Origin: a virus
Reading direction: 5' to 3' (one strand)
IMG/VR virus record: IMGVR_UViG_3300045922_000530
Location: 1-20,631 of that record
DNA: 20,631 nucleotides
Below are positions 8,301 through 14,815 of this stretch, in pieces (the stretch's first letter is position 1; the number at the start of each line of letters is the position of its first letter). A model generated the notes under the pieces. That model was not told the origin of the DNA. It did not search any database and worked only from the letters and a program-made list of their open reading frames with translations. A program made the translations under genes and the position numbers.

Positions 8301-9187
8301 AATGCTCCTATTGCAAATGATGTTAATCTGTCTAATGATGTTGGGTCTCGTCTGTCAAGTCTTGCAAGAAATTCATCTTCCGTCACATTCCCAAGACCAC
8401 CCACCGCTCTTGCTAAAAGTTGTTTTGCTAACGGATTATTGACAAAAGTTTTAGATTTGCCAACAAGACCTGATATTAATGGATTAGTGTATTGAAAAAC
8501 CGCACTCGCCTGAATAGTTGCCCCCATTCCTTTTCCAGCCTCCTCAAAAAAATCTCTTCCTTGTGCTTTTCCTATTCCACCCTGTATTAGTCCCCCCAAT
8601 CCCACCATCAATGGATTTCTTAAAGCAAAACCCGCCCCAAGTATTGATTGACCTACTTTAATTCCGCTACTTATTGTTTTTTCTTTTTGTGCTTGAAGTG
8701 GTTTTTCAAACTTTTCAAATTCCCTTGATTGTTGATTGTAAATATCTTGCGCTCTTTTGAATAACTCTCTTGATTTTTGCGGGTCTGTTTTGGCTAATTT
8801 TATTGCCATCTGTTGGTATCTGTCGGCTATCTCAAATTGTTTTTTTTGAGTATCAAGCATTCGATTAACCTCAATATTGCTTGCTATTGCACCACCAAGT
8901 CCTTTACCAAGCTCATATCCGGGCTTAATTGCCACTTCATTAATAAAGGTGGGGATTGTTTTTGTTAGGGTGTTATTAACTAAATTACCGGTAAATTGAA
9001 TTGGCCTAAATGCAGGTTCAAACTTAGTGATTGCCTGTGCTTTTTGAGGATTAGCCTGAGCCCACGAGGAGATCGCCTCTCTTATTGGTTCAATCGTTGG
9101 TTTTCCTTGTCTTATAAATCCTTGATTATCCGAGATAGCGGATTGAATATCCTCTAATTTTTTTTTCAAAACTGATAGGATGTTCAT
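5318..9187 (-). CDS. Giant internal virion / ejection protein with polyvalent-protein features
   Basis: 1289 aa, the largest gene in the window. The N-terminal third is helical with Gly/Ala-rich, weakly hydrophobic stretches (about 175-235, SILGAGFALRNPLMVGLGG). A Pro/Gly-rich linker follows (about 385-425, containing GGGGEGG). Around residue 626 the segment LSGPLTHLKNFFSNLFQTYF resembles domains of phage large polyvalent proteins (LPD38-like pattern of 'N-LSGP-TH-N--SN'). Residues about 820-900 hold membrane-compatible helices (SKALIGSVLTSIGTTLALQ, AAYFGPYALSLLLPAAVKY). The region from about 1060 is charged and coiled, and the last ~90 residues are very basic (KVKIKTSEKSKKIKIGKPPA and repeats of RI/KI). 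Such proteins are packaged in the capsid and injected with the DNA. It has no visible catalytic motif. No SD precedes the ATG. Confidence 0.6.
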   Translation of the reverse strand: MNILSVLKKKLEDIQSAISDNQGFIRQGKPTIEPIREAISSWAQANPQKAQAITKFEPAFRPIQFTGNLVNNTLTKTIPTFINEVAIKPGYELGKGLGGAIASNIEVNRMLDTQKKQFEIADRYQQMAIKLAKTDPQKSRELFKRAQDIYNQQSREFEKFEKPLQAQKEKTISSGIKVGQSILGAGFALRNPLMVGLGGLIQGGIGKAQGRDFFEEAGKGMGATIQASAVFQYTNPLISGLVGKSKTFVNNPLAKQLLARAVGGLGNVTEDEFLARLDRRDPTSLDRLTSFAIGALVASGGDIEDWNRLKKETKDFLIKAGNKLNLDTRPHYEVVGIKPEKAKSADSLPEYVWQAWKRMFPQDRMEAQAGFVRIGGDQPKPTIKIKPQETTSPLSPIGEMGGGGEGGMKPPKAPETVPQPPLKERQFFQTVEKAKSTPEEILGKTKESAERYYQPKSNPELLKEASKIIDDLGVEKATKAFFDDKVSYEKAVALGDLLARKAFSEGRWDEGFKIVEEMAKKGTRLGRGVQSFAIWSRLTPEGMLNYADKLLKQAEENYKKSFTGKIFKKVDFNLTNDEKKMIYDLMQKAMTAPDDQTKGYYSRQALKIISEKIPFGVSEILDVYRFNNMLSGPLTHLKNFFSNLFQTYFNLPLTLATSGKPKQALEYEVNAIKNVGRGLDAFIDTFLGKTPTDLSKTETIISEAKYQRIPRALRISTDLMESADMFFQNIIKPSLIATGMKEEEAAKLAEEFLFRKPMSARGYGIVSDSLRAMGEMLEFAGRKFKPIRWFVPFIRTPFNFAAAQVEYSPIGFANLIGAEDKRMVLSKALIGSVLTSIGTTLALQNRVTWAPPTDPEEKKYFYASGKKPFSIEINGKWIPAAYFGPYALSLLLPAAVKYQYEQSPDALSEEDWKKLTKTIGSVLYFWSQSTPMSGLGGFVRTLQGDIDWNVIRNLGYTAQQVIPYNSLLRWISNFVDDIYRKPKTFGEQFISGIPFLTKTIKEYYQEPTGEPARRLLINQFLPYSIGIEKDTSGIYNQLLQERQQERQTTRYINQLKKKMEEGEELSPQELQLALQSQTKKEPTTPLEALRERAKLEASYKKANHLFELYIKADREDVRTKIEQNVRSMGLDFEEGLYNYLSNQDSDARKEFILASIKGIEDRQKMIEALALFRKKSIISSKKLLTDNLIDELYDEGIITESEKRYLKSIKGTQKEGGKVKIKTSEKSKKIKIGKPPALRVGGGVRIPKVRISTGKISRGYRLKPPTIKIAKRKPTNYSKLAKKILLLTK

Positions 9188-9203
9188 TTATCATATTAAA
9201 AAC

Positions 9204-10520
9204 TTAAAGTCCCAACTGTTGTCGGCGTTTTTTTGCTAAATCAAGCATTGAGCCATAGATATCTTCACCCCATCCTGCGCTTGTTCCGCCTTGTAATCCA
9301 CCAAGACCCTGCAAAGCTTGATAGGTTAACTCTTGTGGCGAGAAGTTTCCCATTTGCCCAAGTTGAATTTTGTAATCTTGCAACTGTGCAATTCTTTGCA
9401 AAGCCCAGTTTTCAAGCATTTGACTTCTTTGCACAGCCTCTTGTCTTATGGCGTTTGCGGTATTGATGGCGTTTGCTAATAAACTTTGGTCAAGTGCGTT
9501 TAATGCATCAAGTTTTCTCCAAGACGCATTAGCCTTTTCCGTATCAATCCATTGCTTTAATTGTCTATATTTATCAGCAACATCTTGCATTTTCTGAGTA
9601 AAGTCTTGCTCTAACTGATTTTTGGCTAAATCATAGGTGGATTTAACATCTACTTCTTTTTGAGCAATTTGATTAAGATTATCTAATGCTCCTCTTGCCA
9701 CCTGTGCGCTTGATCTTGCCGCCTGCTTTCCCAAAACCGCTGGTAAAACCTCTTGAGTTGCCGATGACCATCCTGCCCCCATTAATCCCGCTCTCATCTG
9801 TGAGGCTTTCAAAAGTTGTCTTAATTGAGATAGGATATCATTACTTGCCTGTTGCTGTTTTTGCTCAACATCTTGCCTTGCTGTTTGTAATTTCTCCAAT
9901 GAGCCTTGTTTTGCAATATCAAGTCCTTGAATTCCTTGCTGTTTTGCTGTTTCAAGTCGTTGGATATCCTCCTGTTGCCATTGAGGATATAATCCTGCCA
10001 TTTCATCAAGTCGTCTTACAAAATCTGAATAAGCCGCCTCAATATTTCCTCTTATCTGATCGGCTGATGGTCCAGACGACTCTGGTCTAATTAGATAATA
10101 ACCAAAGGGCAACTTGTTTACATCCCATCCTCTTGCTAATGCCTCGCCTTCCGTAATTCCTCTTGTTCCGCCGCCACCACCACCTGTATTAGTGTTAGTG
10201 TTAGTATTGGTATTGGTGTTGGTATTAGTAGTGGGTTGGGTTGTTGTTTGTTGTGTTGTTGAGCGATTAGTAAATTGAACCGAAGAAGTGGGATAAACTT
10301 GACCAGTATCAAACAACGTATAGCCACCAGGTACACTCATAATAGGCTGTGCCGATGAAGATAACATTGGTCCTGTTGTTCCCGGTGATAAATAAGGATT
10401 TCCCCCTTTTGACGGTGGTTGATATGGTGTTGGGACAGGATAAAGATAAGGATAATTTGTTGCCATAATAATATTTTTGTGAACTATTAATAAAAACAGG
10501 ATTATAAAAATCCTTTTCAT
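9204..10520 (-). CDS. Coiled-coil virion protein with Asn-Thr and poly-Gly linker (ejection or internal protein)
   Basis: 438 aa from the first ATG, which has a good AAGGGA SD. A second possible start is ATG at 10466 (MATNYPYLYPVPTPYQPPSK). The longer form begins with MKRIFIILFLLIV, a signal-like hydrophobic segment that is unusual for a virion protein. Residues about 20-90 are Pro/Tyr/Ser/Thr-rich. Residues about 96-117 are an (Asn-Thr)7 run followed by six Gly. From about residue 145 the chain is helical and Gln/Ala-rich (LETAKQQGIQGLDIAKQGSL and similar 11-residue-like repeats), with a Gly-rich break near 243 (MRAGLMGAGWSSA) and a second one near the C-terminus. Such Gln/Ala coiled coils are common in podoviral internal proteins. 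It sits just before the 1289-aa gene, suggesting both belong to the ejection apparatus. Confidence 0.55.
   Translation of the reverse strand: MKRIFIILFLLIVHKNIIMATNYPYLYPVPTPYQPPSKGGNPYLSPGTTGPMLSSSAQPIMSVPGGYTLFDTGQVYPTSSVQFTNRSTTQQTTTQPTTNTNTNTNTNTNTNTGGGGGGTRGITEGEALARGWDVNKLPFGYYLIRPESSGPSADQIRGNIEAAYSDFVRRLDEMAGLYPQWQQEDIQRLETAKQQGIQGLDIAKQGSLEKLQTARQDVEQKQQQASNDILSQLRQLLKASQMRAGLMGAGWSSATQEVLPAVLGKQAARSSAQVARGALDNLNQIAQKEVDVKSTYDLAKNQLEQDFTQKMQDVADKYRQLKQWIDTEKANASWRKLDALNALDQSLLANAINTANAIRQEAVQRSQMLENWALQRIAQLQDYKIQLGQMGNFSPQELTYQALQGLGGLQGGTSAGWGEDIYGSMLDLAKKRRQQLGL
10167..10232 (-). repeat. In-frame Asn-Thr dipeptide repeat followed by Gly6
   Basis: Seven Asn-Thr units (about 10185-10232) followed by six Gly codons (10167-10184) within the 438-aa virion protein. 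At DNA level it is a degenerate hexamer array; synonymous codons are mixed (ACA, ACC, ACT; AAT, AAC), so the amino-acid pattern is more regular than the DNA. It probably forms a flexible linker. Confidence 0.8.
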
Positions 10521-10532
10521 TTTTATCCCTTT

Positions 10533-10730
10533 TTATCCTAATTTTTCCAATTCTTTCAATGCTATCTTTGTGAAGCCGATTACTTTGGATATCTTTTTGT
10601 TTCCTTCCTGCAAAGTTGCTTTTTCAACCGCTCTGTAAAAGTTAATCGCTTGCCTTAATGCTTCAGCGACTAATTCTTTTCCTTGCAGTTTTTTTTCATT
10701 GGCTTCTTGCTTTTTTTCCTCTTTTGCCAT
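10533..10730 (-). CDS. Small charged helical protein, unknown function
   Basis: 65 aa, starting MAKEEKKQEANEKKLQGKEL. It is Lys/Glu-rich and predicted wholly helical, with an amphipathic part at about 20-45 (VAEALRQAINFYRAVEKATL). It has no Cys and no TM. It lies between the basic 62-aa gene and the 438-aa virion protein, with gaps of 33 and 12 nt, in the transcript that starts after terminator C. AGGA lies about 13 nt before the ATG, a weak SD. Family not recognised; a minor internal or assembly protein is possible from position alone. Confidence 0.6.
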   Translation of the reverse strand: MAKEEKKQEANEKKLQGKELVAEALRQAINFYRAVEKATLQEGNKKISKVIGFTKIALKELEKLG

Positions 10731-10763
10731 AGTTTCTTTTTTTTCCTGAACTTTTAACGATTT

Positions 10764-10952
10764 TTAGCCCTTTAGATGCTTTTTTACTTTCTCCCAGAAA
10801 ATTTTTCCAGCAATTTTTTCTCCTATTTTTTTGCTATGGTATTTTCTACCAGCTTGCATTGCTATTTTCTCAAAATTGCCAGTCTTGTAATTTCTTCCTA
10901 ACTTTCTAACCATTGCTCTTCCTCTCGCTCCTTTTGGTTTAAGTTTTGCCAT
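10764..10952 (-). CDS. Small highly basic protein, unknown function
   Basis: 62 aa starting MAKLKPKGARGRAMVRKLGR. It has about twenty Lys/Arg against only four Glu and no Asp. Two short Gly-containing turns separate predicted helices (NFEKIAMQAGRKYHSKKIGE, KIFWEKVKKHLKG). The charge would suit DNA binding or packaging inside the head, but no fold is recognised. It is the first gene after the promoter-terminator leader C and the first of the ejection module, with AAAGAAG a few bases before the ATG as a modest SD. Confidence 0.6.
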   Translation of the reverse strand: MAKLKPKGARGRAMVRKLGRNYKTGNFEKIAMQAGRKYHSKKIGEKIAGKIFWEKVKKHLKG

Positions 10953-10970
10953 ATCTTCTTTTTAACTTAT

Positions 10971-11028
10971 AAAAAAACCGCCCTCTTAAGATAACACAAG
11001 CATTACTGTGCCATCGTAAGAAGGCGGT
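10971..11028 (-). terminator. Long-stem intrinsic terminator in the leader of the ejection module (site C)
   Basis: On the minus strand ACCGCC (11028-11023) pairs with GGCGGT (10982-10977), and the inner arms continue pairing for about 23 positions with one mismatch and several G-U pairs around a short loop. A run of U follows directly (10971-10977). Two tiny frames lie within the hairpin, ATG-GCA-CAG-TAA and an overlapping ATG with five sense codons. It lies downstream of the promoter at 11045-11073 and upstream of the 62-aa gene. Confidence 0.85.
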
Positions 11029-11044
11029 CAAGCCTCTGATAATA

Positions 11045-11073
11045 AATCTATCATATTATATTTTTCTTGTCAA
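11045..11073 (-). promoter_or_regulatory. Sigma70-type promoter, site C
   Basis: TTGACA (11068-11073) and TAGATT (11045-11050) are spaced 17 nt apart, beginning just after the TAG of the small glycosyltransferase gene. A start near 11038 would give a transcript of about 67 nt if it stops at the following terminator. Same design as sites A and B. Confidence 0.7.
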
Positions 11074-11076
11074 GGG

Positions 11077-11631
11077 CTAATTATGTTCCCACAATACTTC
11101 ATCAACCTTTCCCCATTTAGCCTGATTTTTAACCAAATCCTCAATAAAAAGCCCATCGGCTTGATAGGAGCGGTAATTATAACCAATCTTTTTTGCAAAC
11201 TCCGTTTTTGCGATAAATCCGCCTGATGAGATATGATTGACTTGAGGCTGGCAGTTTAAAATCCCACCAAACTTATTATTCTTTTCATTGCATATTACAA
11301 AATCCAAGTTTTCATTTTCCGCCTTTTCAATCAGTTTCTCAAAAAAAGTAGGATAATATCTATCGTCGCAGTTTAGAAAACAAGTATATTTTTCATTTGA
11401 CACGCTTAAAATCTTTGCCCGTTTTTCATGTCCAAAGTCATTGTAGTTTTTGTCTATCAAATAGCCCGCCCATTTCAGATCAAAACTTAAAACTCTTTCT
11501 ATATACTCTTTGATACTGTCTGATACTGTTAGAAAACAAACAAAGTCTTTATAGGTTTGATTTTTCAAATCAGCCAATAGATTAAAAATCGCCTCATTGT
11601 TTTGATGGCTTGTTATCCCCACGAACAGCAT
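11077..11631 (-). CDS. Small GT-A (family 2-like) glycosyltransferase
   Basis: 184 aa, at the short end for a GT2 domain. It begins MLFVGITSHQNNEAIFNLL and contains LNCDDRYYPTFFEKLIEKA. The Cys-Asp-Asp element sits where the metal- and nucleotide-sugar-binding DXD motif of GT-A enzymes lies. A later HISSGGFIAKTEFAKKIGY matches the acceptor-side region of GT2 enzymes. It lacks the usual C-terminal extension. It overlaps the nucleotidyltransferase gene by 38 nt, and its stop is followed directly by promoter C. With its two neighbours it probably transfers sugars to a virion protein or a cell-surface glycan; the substrate is unknown. Confidence 0.65.
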   Translation of the reverse strand: MLFVGITSHQNNEAIFNLLADLKNQTYKDFVCFLTVSDSIKEYIERVLSFDLKWAGYLIDKNYNDFGHEKRAKILSVSNEKYTCFLNCDDRYYPTFFEKLIEKAENENLDFVICNEKNNKFGGILNCQPQVNHISSGGFIAKTEFAKKIGYNYRSYQADGLFIEDLVKNQAKWGKVDEVLWEHN

Positions 11632-12052
11632 TTTTAATCATCGTTGAACTGATAAAGTCGGAGTAAGGAACATAGATTAAGACGATATCGTTTTTATCAA
11701 GCCACTCTTGAGTAAATCCCATTTGTTTATAGTAGTCTTTTTTTGCCCAATCGCTTCCTATCACAATAAAATCAGGTTTAATCTTTGCGATTGTTATTTT
11801 ACTATCCTCTCCCCCTTCATTCTCAACCACCAAATCAACTAAGCCCGTCTTGTAAAGCATTTTTTCTCTTGTTTTGTAATCAAAAACTGTCTTTTTTCCT
11901 TTAAATTTTTCAACAAACCAATCAGGATTTAGGGCAACCACCACTCTTCCATCATCTCCTGCAATTTTTCGGCAAAACTGCAAAAACCTAATATGACCAG
12001 CGTGTAAGATATCAAACGTTCCCCCTGTGTAAACGGTTCTTCCCATAAACAT
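11594..12052 (-). CDS. Cytidylyltransferase-like nucleotidyltransferase (HxGH family)
   Basis: 152 aa from the ATG at 12052; another ATG lies two codons later. VYTGGTFDILHAGHIRFL carries the HxGH nucleotide-binding signature, and VPYSDFISSTMIK near the C-terminus matches the ISSTxIK-type motif of the same superfamily. It also has the central IKPDFIVIGSDWAKKDYY segment. Family members join CTP or ATP to a phosphorylated sugar or alcohol (glycerol-3-phosphate in TagD, heptose-1-phosphate in the HldE C-terminal domain). The exact substrate cannot be read. It overlaps the GT-B gene before it and the GT-A gene after it and has no SD, so it is probably translated by coupling. Its role is likely to make the activated donor for the flanking transferases. 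Confidence 0.75.
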   Translation of the reverse strand: MFMGRTVYTGGTFDILHAGHIRFLQFCRKIAGDDGRVVVALNPDWFVEKFKGKKTVFDYKTREKMLYKTGLVDLVVENEGGEDSKITIAKIKPDFIVIGSDWAKKDYYKQMGFTQEWLDKNDIVLIYVPYSDFISSTMIKNAVRGDNKPSKQ

Positions 12053-13160
12053 CAACTAAATTTTTAATCATTTCAACCCAATCTTTGGCTATTTCCTCCA
12101 AATCTCGGTATTTGAAAACCCAATCATAGGCTTTTTGAGCCACCAATCGTCTTTTTAAGGGATTTAATATCAAAAACTCAAGTTTTTTTTCAAATTCATC
12201 GGTGGTTTCGTATAAATAACCTGTCTCGCCCTCAATTATTTCCTCGTTATAAGGCAATGAATTATATGCCAAAGTTGCAGTTTTGGTGGCAGAGTATTCA
12301 TAAAACTTAATTGAACTTTTGTATTGGTTAAAGACGTGATCTGTTAACGGGCAAAGACCAATATCCAAATTCAGGCAAGCCTGCCTATATCCGTGTCCGT
12401 CGGCATTTATCCAGCCGTAATGATGCAATCTTTCCTTTGGTATCCATTTCTCAACCACGCCAAACCACTGTCCGATATGGTAATAGTGAACGTGAGGATA
12501 TCGCTCCATTATTTTTTTTAATGATGGAAGAATTGAGTATAAATCTTCAAAATGTGATGCACCACCCGCCCAACCAATTTTTACTATCTTATCGTCTTTT
12601 TTGCAATCAAGGCAAGGGAAGTATTTTTTTGATAGGCAGTTTGGGATAACAACAACATTATCATCTCGTCCAGTTGTGCTTTTAAGATATTCTTTCATCT
12701 TAAAAGTCGTGGTTGTAATAACGGTTGCTTTTTTTAATGTCGCTTTCATCTTTTCAAGCCTTTTTTTATTCTCCTCAACTGAAAATCCCGCCACCCCATC
12801 TTTCCAAAGCCAAGTGCCGTCAGATAGTCTAACATTTTTTGTTCCATAAACCTCATAAAGATTAGAGAAAGGATTTGGCTCGTCATAATAGTCGTCAATA
12901 TCAATAATCAAAGGCTTATTAGGTGAAATATTAATCTCGGATAAAATTTCATAAGAAGAGGGAGCGGCTAAATGGCAAAGAAAGACATCGGCTTTGCTAA
13001 TCACCTCCTGTAATTGCTCTTGTGATAATCTAATATCAAGATAGGCGACATCAAGCAGTTTATTTTCTCTTGCATATCGAGCAAACTGCTCTATCCTATA
13101 CCAAAAAACACCATTATATGCTTGTGGTTCAAGCACCAAAACCTTTATCTTTTCCATCAT
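12012..13160 (-). CDS. GT-B fold glycosyltransferase (GT4-like)
   Basis: 382 aa from the ATG at 13160. The N-terminal half holds IKVLVLEPQAYNGVFWYRIEQF (start of a Rossmann domain, shown here as the region about 5-27), then PLIIDIDDYYDEPNPF. The C-terminal domain begins near residue 193 with VKIGWAGGASHFEDL. NLDIGLCPLTDHVFNQYKSS and then KFYEYSATKTATLAY mark the donor-nucleotide site of GT4-type enzymes, where the Glu of the EYSA-like element usually contacts the sugar. EEIIEGETGYLY fits the conserved 'G-TG-L' segment. Its start overlaps the 102-aa gene before it by about 30 nt and its end overlaps the nucleotidyltransferase gene. Product and acceptor are unknown; virion or host-surface glycosylation is inferred from context. 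Confidence 0.75.
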   Translation of the reverse strand: MMEKIKVLVLEPQAYNGVFWYRIEQFARYARENKLLDVAYLDIRLSQEQLQEVISKADVFLCHLAAPSSYEILSEINISPNKPLIIDIDDYYDEPNPFSNLYEVYGTKNVRLSDGTWLWKDGVAGFSVEENKKRLEKMKATLKKATVITTTTFKMKEYLKSTTGRDDNVVVIPNCLSKKYFPCLDCKKDDKIVKIGWAGGASHFEDLYSILPSLKKIMERYPHVHYYHIGQWFGVVEKWIPKERLHHYGWINADGHGYRQACLNLDIGLCPLTDHVFNQYKSSIKFYEYSATKTATLAYNSLPYNEEIIEGETGYLYETTDEFEKKLEFLILNPLKRRLVAQKAYDWVFKYRDLEEIAKDWVEMIKNLVDVYGKNRLHRGNV

Positions 13161-13437
13161 CAATTACCTTCCACTCGGGAAACTTATCAAAAAAATGCTT
13201 GTCTTTGTAATAGTCTGGTCCATAAACCCGAGTAAAGAATTGATCTACCTCATAAGGCATTGAAGCAATCTTTCGCCACACCTTTGATTTTGAGCCTTTA
13301 TCATAAATACCCTGCTTTTTGGCCTCAAGCACATATTGTTTAACCGGTGAGTCCCAAGTTAAAAAGTGAGTAATTAACTCCTGTCTTCTTTTTTTATTGA
13401 TATCGTCCGCAATTTTTTTAATCGCCTCATCAAACAT
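13129..13437 (-). CDS. Small conserved-looking head-region protein, unknown function
   Basis: 102 aa starting MFDEAIKKIADDINKKRRQE. It has two helical parts and then an aromatic-rich segment (DQFFTRVYGPDYYKDKHFFD). The stop of the preceding gene overlaps the start as ATGTTTGA. The C-terminus runs about 30 nt into the GT-B gene. Its position, two genes after the capsid gene, would allow a head-completion or capsid-accessory role, but no family is recognised. Confidence 0.6.
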   Translation of the reverse strand: MFDEAIKKIADDINKKRRQELITHFLTWDSPVKQYVLEAKKQGIYDKGSKSKVWRKIASMPYEVDQFFTRVYGPDYYKDKHFFDKFPEWKVIDDGKDKGFGA

Positions 13438-13831
13438 TTTTTAGCCTTTCCACCAAACTTTTAATCTGACTTTCAATTTTAAGATACTGATAAACTCTTG
13501 ATAACGACGGTTTTCCTCCCAATTTATACTGCACCTCCTTTATCACCATTGCTTTATTTTTTTGTCTGTTTAGACCCTGCTCTGTCAATAACTTGTCAAT
13601 TTTTTGAAGATTTGATAATTCGTCTTTATCATCAACTCTTATTCCTAAATATCTTTTGTAGGTGATAAGATGTAATGCCTCATCAGTTAGATTTTCCTCA
13701 TCGTTTTTAATATCTGCCGCTTCTTTGACTTTTGATAAAAACTCATCATCCATTTTTGGAAATCCTTCTTTAACCTGCTCGGAATTTTTTTCTTTTACTT
13801 TTGTTTCGTTTTCTGTTTTTATGTTGTCCAT
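13430..13831 (-). CDS. Small charged protein downstream of capsid gene, unknown function
   Basis: 133 aa. The first 30 residues are Lys/Glu/Asn-rich and probably disordered. The rest is helical (EALHLITYKRYLGIRVDDKD, LQKIDKLLTEQGLNRQKNKA, SLSRVYQYLKIESQIKSLVE). The last part has a helix-turn-helix look (KPSLSRVYQYLKI) without a convincing match. The annotated ATG has no SD and lies just after a very strong hairpin. An alternative ATG at 13753 (MDDEFLSKV) has an AAGGA about nine bases upstream and may be the true start. Confidence 0.55.
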   Translation of the reverse strand: MDNIKTENETKVKEKNSEQVKEGFPKMDDEFLSKVKEAADIKNDEENLTDEALHLITYKRYLGIRVDDKDELSNLQKIDKLLTEQGLNRQKNKAMVIKEVQYKLGGKPSLSRVYQYLKIESQIKSLVERLKNV

Positions 13832-13843
13832 AAAAAATTTGCA

Positions 13844-13881
13844 AGAGCGAGGGGAGGGGAAGCCCCCTCCCCCAACGCTCT
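13844..13881 (-). terminator. Very stable G+C-rich hairpin after the capsid gene (terminator or 3'-end stabiliser)
   Basis: AGAGCG / CGCTCT (6 bp) flanks an inner 9-bp stem of GGGGAGGGG with its complement, closed by a 4-nt loop. It begins 10 nt after the capsid stop. On the minus strand a T6 run follows only after TTGCAAA, so it is not a canonical terminator. It could be a partial terminator or a block that protects the 3' end of the capsid message. It stands out sharply from the A+T-rich surroundings. Confidence 0.65.
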
Positions 13882-13891
13882 ATAAACTTTT

Positions 13892-14785
13892 TTAACTGGT
13901 TGTTAACTGAGTAATTTTTCCTGAACCTGCTTGATTTCTTGCTTCAAGTGTCAACTCGGTTTCAATTACAGCACGAGTTGCAGATCCAACTTTAGCAACA
14001 TCAACTTTTTTGGTTGGTCTAAGAGTTGCTACTTTCCAAAGGTCATTTTGGGTGATAGCAACTTGAGAAGCAGGCATAAACCTGTCTAAGACCACTTTGA
14101 TGCGCCCAAAGTCGGAATCATAAACATCAATTCCAGCAACAAGTTTCTTTTCATCAGCCTCAACAAATTTAGTTGAGGAAGCGGTGAAGCTTGAAATCTT
14201 TCTTTTCTGGAAACCGTTCACCCAAGCAGTATCCGGTCTTCCACCGGCATTCCAGATTGACTGCAAAGCGTTGTTGAACATTGTTTCAGTCAGTGCTTCA
14301 TCACCTGTTCCTGTTCCTGTTTCAACATTGGTTGTAATCCAAGCCAAAACGCCTTTTAGTCGGCGAGCAGTTCCAGAGGCACCAGAATTACCAGTCCCAT
14401 TCACCAGAGCATACTCAATATCTCGGGCATGTTCTTTTAACTTTTTAGCCATTTGATAAGCAAATTCATCTTCAATACCAGCAGTATCAACTGCTCTTTG
14501 GGTATCTGATACTTCAACTGGGGTAACAAAGATTTGGGTATAGTTACCCACTCTTGTTCTTGGTGCTGGTTTGCTAAAGTTATAATCAGCGCCCTCGATA
14601 TTGGCGTTATCGGCAGCGTTTGCCAAAGAATCGGTCAACCATTCGTGCAAAACTCCTTTTGCTTTCACTTTACCAAAGGTCGAATACATCGGTGTTTCCT
14701 CTGGTGAGATATTGGTGATGATATCAGATAAATCTTCTCTGTTACCAACTGCATCATAGGTTAATAATGCGCTTGCTTGTGCCAT
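13892..14785 (-). CDS. Major capsid protein, DUF5309 / SU10-type
   Basis: 297 aa. The N-terminus (GNREDLSDIITNISPEETPM, then KAKGVLHEWLTDSL and EGADY) is the signature of the DUF5309 (phage SU10 major capsid protein) family, which has the HK97 fold. The rest carries expected elements: VGNYTQIFVTPVEVSDTQRA, then EFAYQMAKKLKEHARDIEYA (backbone helix), a Gly/Thr-rich loop, and C-terminal WKVATLRPTKKVDVAKVGSA. The capsid is built from many copies in the cytoplasm around the scaffold. It follows the scaffold gene and has a GGGGGTG SD about ten bases before the ATG, which suits high expression. Confidence 0.85.
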   Translation of the reverse strand: MAQASALLTYDAVGNREDLSDIITNISPEETPMYSTFGKVKAKGVLHEWLTDSLANAADNANIEGADYNFSKPAPRTRVGNYTQIFVTPVEVSDTQRAVDTAGIEDEFAYQMAKKLKEHARDIEYALVNGTGNSGASGTARRLKGVLAWITTNVETGTGTGDEALTETMFNNALQSIWNAGGRPDTAWVNGFQKRKISSFTASSTKFVEADEKKLVAGIDVYDSDFGRIKVVLDRFMPASQVAITQNDLWKVATLRPTKKVDVAKVGSATRAVIETELTLEARNQAGSGKITQLTTS

Positions 14786-14815
14786 GTTCTTTTTTCACCC
14801 CCTTTCGCTAAACTT

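Noticed and set aside
8050-8442. Long open frame on the plus strand (130 aa)
   Set aside because: It lies wholly within the 1289-aa gene on the other strand, is Leu/Pro/His-rich as expected from antisense of a Lys/Glu-rich gene, and has no SD or neighbours on its strand.
9686-10090. Plus-strand open frame of 134 aa
   Set aside because: Antisense shadow of the coiled-coil virion protein, rich in Leu/Pro/Val with no domain signal.
13583-13600. Two overlapping TTGACA boxes on the minus strand
   Set aside because: They are inside the 133-aa gene, and no TATAAT-like box lies 16-18 nt downstream of either.
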